From the NCBI GenBank assembly GCA_964573255.1, contig CAZNJB010000022.1, positions 1 through 60,053 on the forward strand: DNA of 60,053 bases, read 5' to 3'. The notes beneath the pieces are model-generated. The model was given only the letters and a program-made list of their open reading frames with translations, was not told where the DNA came from and did not search any database. The DNA comes from CAYNUJ01 sp964573255. GTDB lineage: Bacteria > Bacteroidota > Ignavibacteria > Ignavibacteriales > Melioribacteraceae. Position 1 is the first letter of the stretch; every line of letters begins with the position of its first letter. Positions 26,023-34,056 of this stretch are shown piece by piece. The position numbers and the translations under genes were made by a program.

Positions 26023-26030
26023 TAAAATTA
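26023..26030 (-). promoter_or_regulatory. -7-like box TAATTTTA upstream of the efflux operon
   Basis: On the minus strand TAATTTTA is followed at a reasonable distance by the tolC-like ATG. The same octamer serves as the apparent -7 box of the tRNA and S9 peptidase promoters. No TTG is seen at the -33 position here; instead the inner arm of the inverted repeat occupies that space. Confidence 0.3.
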
Positions 26031-26032
26031 CC

Positions 26033-26084
26033 GGGCTTTCGAGAATTATGACGTAACTTAAAATCAAAAGTTACATGAAAGCCC
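26033..26084. promoter_or_regulatory. Nested inverted repeats upstream of the efflux operon
   Basis: The outer arms are GGGCTTTC (26033–26040) and GAAAGCCC (26077–26084). The inner arms are GTAACTT (26053–26059) and AAGTTAC (26068–26074). The structure abuts the candidate -7 box of the tolC-like gene. A repressor operator is a reasonable reading. A terminator of the preceding CCA-enzyme gene is the alternative, but no U-run follows in that direction. Confidence 0.5.
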
Positions 26085-26112
26085 AAAAATGAAAACAATT
26101 TAAAAATTTTAG

Positions 26113-27552
26113 TTAATTATTCGAAAGATATTTATCCTTTATTTTCATTAGATATTCGTATGCTTCCTCATAATTATTACCGATTTTACCATCGAGGATT
26201 GCCTCTTCTATTTCGGATTTGATCAGTCCAACGGTTTTGGAAGGTGGAATATTACAAATTTTCATTATTTCGTCTCCCCTTACAGGCGATTGGAAAGCTC
26301 TCAATTTATCTTTTTCTTCCACTTCCTTAACACGAGCCATCACTTTTTCATAATTATTGAGATAACGTTTTACCTTATTAATATTCTTACTTGTTATATC
26401 GGAACGGCATAAAGTAATCAAGTCGTCCAAATCCTCTCCGGCTTGCACTATCAATCTGCGAATTGCAGAATCCGTTACCTCTTCATTAACCAGCGCAATC
26501 GGGCGTAAATGTAAGCGAACTAACTTTTGGACATATTCAAGTTTGTTCATAGGAAGTTTCAATTTCTTGAATATTCGTTTCATCCATCTTGCGCCTAAAT
26601 CTTCATGACCATGAAATGTCCAGCCAATTCCTTCAACAAATTTTTTAGTTGCCGGTTTAGCTATATCGTGAACCAAAGCTGCAAACCGAAGATAAACATT
26701 ATCAGTCTTTTCAGAAATATTATCAACTACTTTGCAAGTATGAAGGAATACATCTTTATGGTGATAATCTTTCCTTTGATCCACACCAGCCAAATTTGCA
26801 ATTTCGGGAAATATAACTTTCATCACCCCGCTGTTTTGCAATAATTTTAATCCCACTGATGGTTTAGGAGAGGCCAATATTTTCATAAATTCATCGGTTA
26901 TTCTCTCCTGCGAAACAATTTTAAGCCTTTCTGCCATCTCGGATGCAGCTTTAAAAGTATCGGGATGAATATCAAAATTTAACTGCGACACAAACCTAAA
27001 CGCACGCATTATTCTTAAAGGATCATCATCAAATGTTTTTAACGGATCTAGCGGAGTTTTAATTATTCTATTGCTTATATCATTCAACCCACCGAAAGTA
27101 TCGATTATTTTCTTTTCAAGAACCGAAAAAGCGAGCGTATTAATTGTAAAATCCCTTCTATTAATATCATCTTCAAACGTACCGACTTCTACTTTCGGAT
27201 TCCGGCTGTTTTTTTTGTAAGATTCTTTCCTCGCACCCACAAATTCTAAATCGATATCTCCAAACCGGAAATGAGCAGTGCCAAAATTTTTGTAAACGGA
27301 AATGTTTTTTACGCCTAATTTATAAGCAAACTTTTGGGCAAATTCGATTCCATCGCCAACTACCAGAAAATCAATTTCATCTTTTTCACGATTTAATATT
27401 ATATCCCTAACAAATCCGCCCACAATAAAAACGTCATAGCCGGATTCCTCGATTGCTGCTTTTAATCTATCTAAAATTTTATAATTTTTTAACTTTTCAA
27501 TTAATTCAGTTTCAGTTTTAACTAAATCTATTTTAATTGTTTCTTCAACCAT
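26113..27552 (-). CDS. tRNA nucleotidyltransferase (CCA-adding) with HD domain
   Basis: This 479-residue enzyme adds CCA, or part of it, to tRNA 3' ends. The nucleotidyltransferase motif is IVGGFVRDIIL with catalytic acidic DEIDFLVVG, followed by the RRDFTINTLAF and DPLRIMRAFRF motifs. A C-terminal HD phosphohydrolase domain is present (ALVHDIAKPATK). The tRNA-Leu gene in this window lacks an encoded CCA, so the function is needed. Class II enzymes with a close relationship to poly(A) polymerase exist, so full CCA versus CC/A specificity is not certain. Its start overlaps the end of the metalloprotease gene by 25 bases. Confidence 0.93.
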   Translation of the reverse strand: MVEETIKIDLVKTETELIEKLKNYKILDRLKAAIEESGYDVFIVGGFVRDIILNREKDEIDFLVVGDGIEFAQKFAYKLGVKNISVYKNFGTAHFRFGDIDLEFVGARKESYKKNSRNPKVEVGTFEDDINRRDFTINTLAFSVLEKKIIDTFGGLNDISNRIIKTPLDPLKTFDDDPLRIMRAFRFVSQLNFDIHPDTFKAASEMAERLKIVSQERITDEFMKILASPKPSVGLKLLQNSGVMKVIFPEIANLAGVDQRKDYHHKDVFLHTCKVVDNISEKTDNVYLRFAALVHDIAKPATKKFVEGIGWTFHGHEDLGARWMKRIFKKLKLPMNKLEYVQKLVRLHLRPIALVNEEVTDSAIRRLIVQAGEDLDDLITLCRSDITSKNINKVKRYLNNYEKVMARVKEVEEKDKLRAFQSPVRGDEIMKICNIPPSKTVGLIKSEIEEAILDGKIGNNYEEAYEYLMKIKDKYLSNN

Positions 27553-29663
27553 AAAACTTTTCTTCTTTCCTCTCTGAAAACATTTTCCCTGAAATAATCC
27601 TTATTATTTTCAATTGCAAACGACAACATTTTATATGCTTCGTCATACATCCCAATTTTTGTAATTTTCCTAGATAAGTTCAATAACAAATATTGGGAAA
27701 TATTCTTAAAATGACTAATATTTTGTGCAAAATTAGTAATAATATCTTTTAATAATGAATCATTATTTACATCATAATTCATTAAAGGGATCAAGAATAA
27801 AGCATTCTTTTCTCTTTTAACCTTATTAAGCAAATATCTATATATTGTCAAGGAGTCATCTCCCCATAAGTTTACACTATCATTGATGCTCTCAATAAAT
27901 ATTTTACTCGATACCTCGTAGTTATCCGGTAAAGTATAATTATTCAATGAATCAAAATAAAATAATGCATCATCATATTTTTTAGAGAGATAATATTCTT
28001 GAGCCAAGAAATATAATGATGGAATTTCCCAGCGAGAATTTTTGAAATAAAATCTATTATCAACTAATTTATTAATTGCGGAATCATATTTCTTCTGTTC
28101 ATTCAAACACCTGATAATTCCAATCAAAGCCGAAAAACTTTTTGATTCCTCGAAGGCTTCTGTAAAATATTTAAGGGCACTCTTGATTCTCTTATTCCTA
28201 AATTCAATTTTACCATAGTAAATCTTCCTTGCCGTGCTCCTTAAACAACTCTTTTTATAAGTGGGAGCATAACCAAAATAGTATTGTGATAAATCCTTAA
28301 ATTCTAAATCTGGCAACTTTGTTAAGTAATTTTTATACGAATCTACAATATCTTCTGAAGAAGCTCCCACATTTTCAAGTCTTCCGCTACTGTAAATTTC
28401 TAGGACCCTCTCTGCATCATATTTACTCATAATAAATTTAGCAAATGAACCTGCGTAACTATAAGAAATAGAAGAGTTTTGTCCGAAGAAATTAAAGCTG
28501 CTTAAATTATCAGCATCAAATTTAAAATCATTATCATAAGCTAACTTAGCAGGGTAATCCACCGAATAATCCTCAAAATTATCTTCTAATGCCGAAGCAA
28601 ATCCTTCAATTAGAAAGGGATCAAAGTTTGCTCCCAAGTATAAAGGCGGATTTCCATATCTGCCCATCAATATGTGAGCTAATTCGTGTTTTAATGTATT
28701 TTCAACACTGCTTTCAGTTATATATATCTGTTTAAACCAAGGTTTTGCCACATCGGCATTCGATGCTCCAAATAATTCTTTTTTTTGCTCCGAATCACGG
28801 TAAATAATTGAAATTATTCCTTGAGGTACAGATATATTCAATTTATCGCACAATACGTCCAAATAAAATTCGTGGAGCGATGCGATGTATTCAATTTCAT
28901 TTTTCGTAATTGTTGAATCATAAATGATTGTGGTATGCTCCGTTTTAAGCTCTCCACCTAACGAATCTTTAGTAGAATCCAATGTTGAGGTTAATCCCAA
29001 CAGCGGTTTCATCAAAAAGAGCAAAAAGAAGAGTGAAATTGTTAGAATTAAACTAATATTCTTATTAGTTCTCTTTCTTACTACCATATAAGATAACAGC
29101 ACGGTAAGAATAGTCAAGAATTGATGCAACAATAACTTAGAATCAATAGTAATCAACTCATCATAAATTGTTCCGGGGAAATAACCTATGATATGGTTAT
29201 AAAATTTCATTTGAGGATAACTGTACAATTCATAAACAGATTCTGCAGCAAAGAACAAGAAAAAGAGTAGTGGAATGATAACTCGGATAAAAGTTAATTG
29301 ATATTTGTTCCTTAAAAATCCCACATAAATACCCAATATTATCGCAGGAAGAGTTAAGACTGGATAAAAATTCACTCCGTCACAAACAGAACAATTTGAA
29401 AAAAGAATAGTATTCGTACTCAATATAATAACCGGGAGCATAAAAAATGTGGCAGATATTAAAAAGATTTGAGATTTTCGATACTCTAAAAAGTTCGGGA
29501 ATAAAAAAGCAAAGAGGAAATAAAATAAAATGGAATTAAAAACTGATGCTTCGTAAGAAAATATATTGAATAAAGGAAAAAACAATAAAATAATATTGAA
29601 TAGAATAATTATGCTTGCAGGCAGCCAATTATTCCTGATGAGTTTACTGTATTCACTTCTCAT
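27528..29663 (-). CDS. Membrane protein with HExxH metallopeptidase domain and helical repeats
   Basis: This 711-residue protein starts with a membrane domain of about seven hydrophobic helices (residues 12–235). A soluble gluzincin-like peptidase domain follows, with the zinc motif HELAH in LKHELAHILMGRYG near residue 327 and a downstream EGFASALED that could supply the third ligand. TPR-like helical repeats run from about residue 490 to the end (for example RIKSALKYFTEAFEE and KYDSAINKLV). It resembles peptidase MA-type proteins. Its role is unknown. It sits directly after the kinase gene (one base apart) and overlaps the CCA-enzyme gene, so all three are co-transcribed. Confidence 0.8.
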   Translation of the reverse strand: MRSEYSKLIRNNWLPASIIILFNIILLFFPLFNIFSYEASVFNSILFYFLFAFLFPNFLEYRKSQIFLISATFFMLPVIILSTNTILFSNCSVCDGVNFYPVLTLPAIILGIYVGFLRNKYQLTFIRVIIPLLFFLFFAAESVYELYSYPQMKFYNHIIGYFPGTIYDELITIDSKLLLHQFLTILTVLLSYMVVRKRTNKNISLILTISLFFLLFLMKPLLGLTSTLDSTKDSLGGELKTEHTTIIYDSTITKNEIEYIASLHEFYLDVLCDKLNISVPQGIISIIYRDSEQKKELFGASNADVAKPWFKQIYITESSVENTLKHELAHILMGRYGNPPLYLGANFDPFLIEGFASALEDNFEDYSVDYPAKLAYDNDFKFDADNLSSFNFFGQNSSISYSYAGSFAKFIMSKYDAERVLEIYSSGRLENVGASSEDIVDSYKNYLTKLPDLEFKDLSQYYFGYAPTYKKSCLRSTARKIYYGKIEFRNKRIKSALKYFTEAFEESKSFSALIGIIRCLNEQKKYDSAINKLVDNRFYFKNSRWEIPSLYFLAQEYYLSKKYDDALFYFDSLNNYTLPDNYEVSSKIFIESINDSVNLWGDDSLTIYRYLLNKVKREKNALFLIPLMNYDVNNDSLLKDIITNFAQNISHFKNISQYLLLNLSRKITKIGMYDEAYKMLSFAIENNKDYFRENVFREERRKVLWLKKQLK

Positions 29664-29664
29664 C

Positions 29665-31572
29665 TTATTTTATTCTTATAATGGTTCCGTTTACACCGGT
29701 AATAAACACGTGCCCCTTTATATTTGATGCAACAGCGGTAAAATTAAGAAAAGCGTGTGTATCGAATAATTTCCAAGAGTAGCCCGAATCTTCGGATATT
29801 AGCAATAAGCCCTTATTAGCTGTAATTATAACAGTGCTCTCTCCAACAAATCTTACGGCAGATAATCCTCTTACATTCCCAATCTGAGTTTCATCCCAAG
29901 ATTCACCGCCATCATCGGTTCTATAAATTTTACCTCCGGAACCGATCATAATTCCAACATATTCGTTTATGAAATCGATGGATTTCAGATATTTCTCCGC
30001 AACATTCTTGTACTGCCGCCAAGTTTCTCCCTGATCGGTAGTTTTATGCAAAAAACCGTCTTTATCAACTAAATATCCCGTTAATTTATCCACAAAATCG
30101 ATATCATAGAACAATGAATTTGTATTGGTTGATACTTTTCTCCAGTTTCTGCCTCCGTCAACTGTTTTTAGTACAATACCTTTATTCCCTATGATAAATC
30201 CTGTCATATCATCTATAAATCGTATTTTCATAAAAGTATAATTACCGGGAATAGTTACGGTCTTATAATCCTTAAATTTATTAGAAGAAAATAATATTTT
30301 GGACCCGCTCCCAACAACTAAACATTCATTGGCAGAGTTCATAAATGCATCGTAAAAATTAATGCTATCTGATACCGGGGCTTGAACCCAGTTCAAACCG
30401 CTATCGTATGTAAATGCCACAATTCCGGAATCTCCGACTGCAATTCCTTCATCAATACTTTGCATATAGATCGAATTCAACTTGACGTTTGTATTTAACC
30501 TGAATTTATGTATTTGAGAAAATCCCTTATACTTATTCCCCACTTCAAAGAGGGTTTCGATACTATATTTTTTCAGAACATCAAGTCGTTTGCTTTTTAA
30601 TAATTCGTCTACTTGAGAATAAACGAAATAAGATAAAGCAATAAAAGTCAAAATGAATCCCGAAAATGCCAAAATGGAAAGAACTTTACTCATTGCAGTC
30701 TTTTTCTTCTTTCTTTCCGAATATTGAGCATTCAGTTGTGTTAATTCTTTTTCCAGATCGCTTATTTCTTTTAAGAACTCTTCACAGTGGGCATATCTTT
30801 CGGCCGGTTTTTTAGCCAATGCACGCTGTATTATATCATCAAGTTTCGGAGGTGTTGACGGAACAGTCTGCGTTACTTTAGGAGGATTTTTCTTTAAATG
30901 AGCATCCATTATTTCGTATTCGCTGTCGTAAAAAAATGGAGGTGTACCTGTAAGCATTTCATAAAGAGTACAACCTATCGAGTAAATATCTGCGTGATGT
31001 GTAACTTTTTCCCCCCGAATTTGCTCCGGACTCATATAATATACAGTACCAACTTTTGCCCCGGTTTGTGTTACACCTTTTTCAAACAACGACTTCGAAA
31101 TACCAAAATCCATTATTTTAACAACGCCTTCTTTATTTATTATAATATTCGAAGGCTTGATATCCCTATGAATATACCCCTTAGTATGAGCATATCCGAT
31201 ACCCGAAAGCAATTGTTTTGTAATATAAACTGCATCGTAAGGATGCAAACGATGCTGCCGATGGATAATCCTATCTAGACTGTCGCCCTCAACATATTCC
31301 ATTACTATGCCAAGCAATTTTTCCGCTTCAATAAAACCATAAACCGTTACAATATTCGGGTGAACAAGCTTTGCCTGATTTTTGGCTTCTATTCTAAATC
31401 TTTCAATGAATCTTGTAAGATCGGTTACTTGAACGCTTAATAGTTTAATAGCAACATGCCGATCAAGTTTGAGATCGTATGCACGATAAACAATACCCAT
31501 TCCCCCCTGACCAAGCACCTTCTCGAACTTGTAATTCTCAATCACTTTTCCGATAAGATTTTCCATAAGCAT
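29665..31572 (-). CDS. Transmembrane Ser/Thr protein kinase with YCF48/BNR-like sensor domain
   Basis: This Hanks-type kinase of the PknB class has a Gly loop GQGGMGIVYRAYD, invariant Lys in HVAIKL, catalytic HRDIKPSN, DFG in IMDFGISK and activation segment YYMSPEQ. A membrane helix (LSILAFSGFILTFIAL) follows the kinase domain. The extracytoplasmic half consists of repeated units with the pattern 'G..G.I..T.DGG..W' (KTVDGGRNWRK, KTTDQGETWRQ, RTDDGGESWDE), typical of YCF48/sortilin-like beta-propellers. The usual PASTA or FHA domains are absent. The open frame extends to a TTG at 31590; I chose the ATG at 31572, and another at 31566 is equally possible. It heads a three-gene operon. Confidence 0.9.
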   Translation of the reverse strand: MLMENLIGKVIENYKFEKVLGQGGMGIVYRAYDLKLDRHVAIKLLSVQVTDLTRFIERFRIEAKNQAKLVHPNIVTVYGFIEAEKLLGIVMEYVEGDSLDRIIHRQHRLHPYDAVYITKQLLSGIGYAHTKGYIHRDIKPSNIIINKEGVVKIMDFGISKSLFEKGVTQTGAKVGTVYYMSPEQIRGEKVTHHADIYSIGCTLYEMLTGTPPFFYDSEYEIMDAHLKKNPPKVTQTVPSTPPKLDDIIQRALAKKPAERYAHCEEFLKEISDLEKELTQLNAQYSERKKKKTAMSKVLSILAFSGFILTFIALSYFVYSQVDELLKSKRLDVLKKYSIETLFEVGNKYKGFSQIHKFRLNTNVKLNSIYMQSIDEGIAVGDSGIVAFTYDSGLNWVQAPVSDSINFYDAFMNSANECLVVGSGSKILFSSNKFKDYKTVTIPGNYTFMKIRFIDDMTGFIIGNKGIVLKTVDGGRNWRKVSTNTNSLFYDIDFVDKLTGYLVDKDGFLHKTTDQGETWRQYKNVAEKYLKSIDFINEYVGIMIGSGGKIYRTDDGGESWDETQIGNVRGLSAVRFVGESTVIITANKGLLLISEDSGYSWKLFDTHAFLNFTAVASNIKGHVFITGVNGTIIRIK

Positions 31573-31826
31573 AAAGCCCGATTTATACAATAAACAGTTG
31601 AAATATAATAAAATATTAAGTTTATTTTTACTATTATCGTATTATTTTTTCAACAATTTATGACAAGAGAAGAATATTCAACAAATTAAAATTGCTAAAC
31701 TGAGGAATTTAATAATTGATGTCATATATTCATCTTTGAGCATATTCAAAATAGAATAAAAGAGCTAAAAAACATACGGTTTCAACTATTTTGTCCTTCT
31801 CAATTATAAGATGAATGATGTTAACC

Positions 31827-31857
31827 TTGCATTTTATAAGGAATTAGACTAATTTTA
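31827..31857 (+). promoter_or_regulatory. Promoter of tRNA-Leu
   Basis: TTG (31827–31829), then 20 bases, then TAATTTTA (31850–31857). This fits the Bacteroidetes-type TTG / TAnnTTTG arrangement except for the last base. Transcription would begin a few bases before the mature tRNA. Confidence 0.5.
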
Positions 31858-31871
31858 GTGTTCTTTTTTTT

Positions 31872-31954
<83 letters not shown>

Positions 31955-31994
31955 TCCCTTTTAATAATTTTAATAAACAAGACACGAGGTTATT

Positions 31995-33305
31995 TTGGAA
32001 TCGAAAGTAAATATTTTATCGGATAGTGAACACGAAATTAATGTTACTTTAGGTTACGATGAAATTCAAGACGAAATCGCTGAAGCATACAAGAAAGAGC
32101 AAAAAAATATTTCTTTACCGGGCTTCCGTAAAGGAAAAGTACCAATGAATATGTTGAAAAAACTTTACGGCGAAGCAATCGAATATAAAGCGAGCGAAGA
32201 TATAGCAAATAAAAAATTCTGGGAATTAGTTGAATCTGAAGAATTAAAACCTATCAGCACTCCGCAGCTTACCGACATCAACTTTGAAATGGGTAAAGAA
32301 CTTACTTTCAAGGTCAAGTATGAAGTAAAGCCTAAATTCGAAGTAAAAGACTATAAAAATCTTGAGATAAAAAAGCCCATTTTTAAAGTAAAAGATGAAT
32401 TGGTTCAAGATGAAATAGATAAATTGCTAAAACAATATGCTAAATTCGAAAAAGCTGAAGAAGTAGCGGATAAAAATCATAGAATTAAGGTTTCTATGCT
32501 CAAAACTGATGCAGAAGGAAATGTATTAGAAAATGAGAAACCTTATGATACTCAAATCGATTTGAGCGACAGCCGTGTTGATAAAGGTCTCTTAGAAGGT
32601 GCATTGGGCAAAAAAGTCGGTGATACATTCAAGTTTTCTTTTGTAGATGAACACAAACACGGAGAAGAAGTTCATAAAGAAGAATATCACTACTTGGTTG
32701 AAATAAAGGAAATTGAGAAAATTATTTTACCAGAAACCGACGAAGAATTTTGCAAAAAAGTTTCCAATGATAAAGCTAAGAATATCGATGAATTAAAGAA
32801 CTTGATTCTTGAAAATTACAAGAATTATTACGAAAACGAAGCCGATAATATTTACACAGATTCGTTATTAAATAAGATAGTTGAAAATAATGAGTTCGAT
32901 CTCCCCAAAGGTTACGCTTCTACGGTTCTTGAAAGATTAGTAAACAGTGAATTGGAAAAAGCGAAACAGCAAGGTTATAAAAATTTAGATAGAGAGTTAT
33001 TAAAGCAAAATCTTAAGCCCAGAGCAGATTGGTTCGCTAAATGGCAGATAATTTCGGAAAATTTAGCCGAACAGGAAGGAATAAAAGTCACCGATGAGGA
33101 TCTTGCCAAACTCGCCGAAGAAGAAGCTGAAAAAACCGGCATTTCTAAAGAGAAATTGATTAACTTCTATAAATCCAGCAAAAGAGATGAATCCTTGTTG
33201 GAAGAAAAATTAATTAAATTTCTGAAAGAAAATAATCCACCGGTAGAAATTGACGCAGAAGAAATGAATAAAAGCGAAGAAGAACAAACAGAGGATAAAA
33301 AATAA
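31995..33305 (+). CDS. tig: Trigger factor (ribosome-bound chaperone)
   Basis: This 436-residue chaperone has the ribosome-binding tail with signature GFRKGKVPMNML in the N-terminal domain. A PPIase/FKBP-like middle domain (about residues 150–245) and a long Glu/Lys-rich helical C-terminal domain follow. The start is a TTG with a GAGG ribosome site. It ends by one-base overlap (TAATG) with clpP, a classical pairing. The FKBP domain is divergent and may be inactive as an isomerase. Confidence 0.95.
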   Translation: MESKVNILSDSEHEINVTLGYDEIQDEIAEAYKKEQKNISLPGFRKGKVPMNMLKKLYGEAIEYKASEDIANKKFWELVESEELKPISTPQLTDINFEMGKELTFKVKYEVKPKFEVKDYKNLEIKKPIFKVKDELVQDEIDKLLKQYAKFEKAEEVADKNHRIKVSMLKTDAEGNVLENEKPYDTQIDLSDSRVDKGLLEGALGKKVGDTFKFSFVDEHKHGEEVHKEEYHYLVEIKEIEKIILPETDEEFCKKVSNDKAKNIDELKNLILENYKNYYENEADNIYTDSLLNKIVENNEFDLPKGYASTVLERLVNSELEKAKQQGYKNLDRELLKQNLKPRADWFAKWQIISENLAEQEGIKVTDEDLAKLAEEEAEKTGISKEKLINFYKSSKRDESLLEEKLIKFLKENNPPVEIDAEEMNKSEEEQTEDKK

Positions 33306-33934
33306 TGAAACCGGAAATCTATAATCAATTAGTACCATATGTAATTGAACAAACCGGACGCGGTGAACGCGGTATGGATATTTACTCTCGTCTATTAAGA
33401 GAAAGAATTGTCTTTCTCGGAACTTCAATAGACGATCATGTTGCAAGTTTAATCATTGCTCAGCTTTTGTTCTTAGAGGCGGAAGAACCGGAAAAAGATA
33501 TTTTTCTTTATATTAACTCTCCCGGAGGTAGCGTTTCTGCCGGTTTGGCTATCTATGACACCATGCAATATGTAAAAGCAGATGTAGCAACAATTTGCGT
33601 TGGTTTAGCGGCCAGTATGGGCGCAGTTCTTTTAGCTGGAGGTGCAAAAGGAAAACGCGCTTCTCTTCCCCATTCAAAAATTATGATTCATCAGCCCTGG
33701 ATTGGCGGTTTACAGGGTCAAACTGCAGATATTGAAATTCATGCAAGAGAAATGATTAAAACCAGAGATACATTGTATAAAATATTAAGTGACCACACAG
33801 GTAACCCTCTCGAAAAAATTCAGAAAGATTGCGATAGAGATTACTACCTAACCGCCGAAGAAGCTAAAGATTATCATCTGATTGATAACGTTTTAACAAA
33901 ACGTGTAATGCCCGGCAATTCAAACAAAAAATAA
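33305..33934 (+). CDS. clpP: ATP-dependent Clp protease proteolytic subunit
   Basis: This 209-residue serine protease has catalytic Ser104 (GLAASMGAVLL), His129 (KIMIHQPWIGG) and Asp near 179 (CDRDYYL). The length matches ClpP including its short propeptide. It is translationally coupled to tig. The usual third gene clpX is not next to it: an efficient terminator and an S9 peptidase follow instead. Confidence 0.97.
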   Translation: MKPEIYNQLVPYVIEQTGRGERGMDIYSRLLRERIVFLGTSIDDHVASLIIAQLLFLEAEEPEKDIFLYINSPGGSVSAGLAIYDTMQYVKADVATICVGLAASMGAVLLAGGAKGKRASLPHSKIMIHQPWIGGLQGQTADIEIHAREMIKTRDTLYKILSDHTGNPLEKIQKDCDRDYYLTAEEAKDYHLIDNVLTKRVMPGNSNKK

Positions 33935-33939
33935 ATTTT

Positions 33940-33965
33940 AAAGGGGCTTCAAAGCCCCTTTTTTT
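33940..33965 (+). terminator. Rho-independent terminator after clpP
   Basis: The stem AAGGGGCTT / AAGCCCCTT with a two-base loop is followed by at least five further T. It lies a few bases after the clpP stop and ends the tRNA–tig–clpP unit. Confidence 0.9.
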
Positions 33966-33995
33966 ATTTTCCAATCAAAAATTTTCCTCAAACAT

Positions 33996-34026
33996 TTTGC
34001 AGTAATTTATAATTCAACTAATTTTA
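33996..34026 (+). promoter_or_regulatory. Promoter of the S9 peptidase gene
   Basis: TTTG (33996–33999), 19 bases, TAATTTTA (34019–34026). The same octamer and nearly the same spacing occur upstream of tRNA-Leu. The start codon follows 30 bases later with a TTTGGAG ribosome site. Confidence 0.5.
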
Positions 34027-34056
34027 AGCATCTTATCAATTTAATTTGGAGCTTAA

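Noticed and set aside
27528..27552. Frameshift between the metalloprotease and CCA-enzyme genes
   Set aside because: Both proteins have complete, family-typical ends; the 25-base overlap is ordinary operon packing.
31965..31972. Separate promoter for trigger factor at TAATTTTA
   Set aside because: No TTG lies 19–20 bases upstream; that position falls in the T arm of the tRNA.
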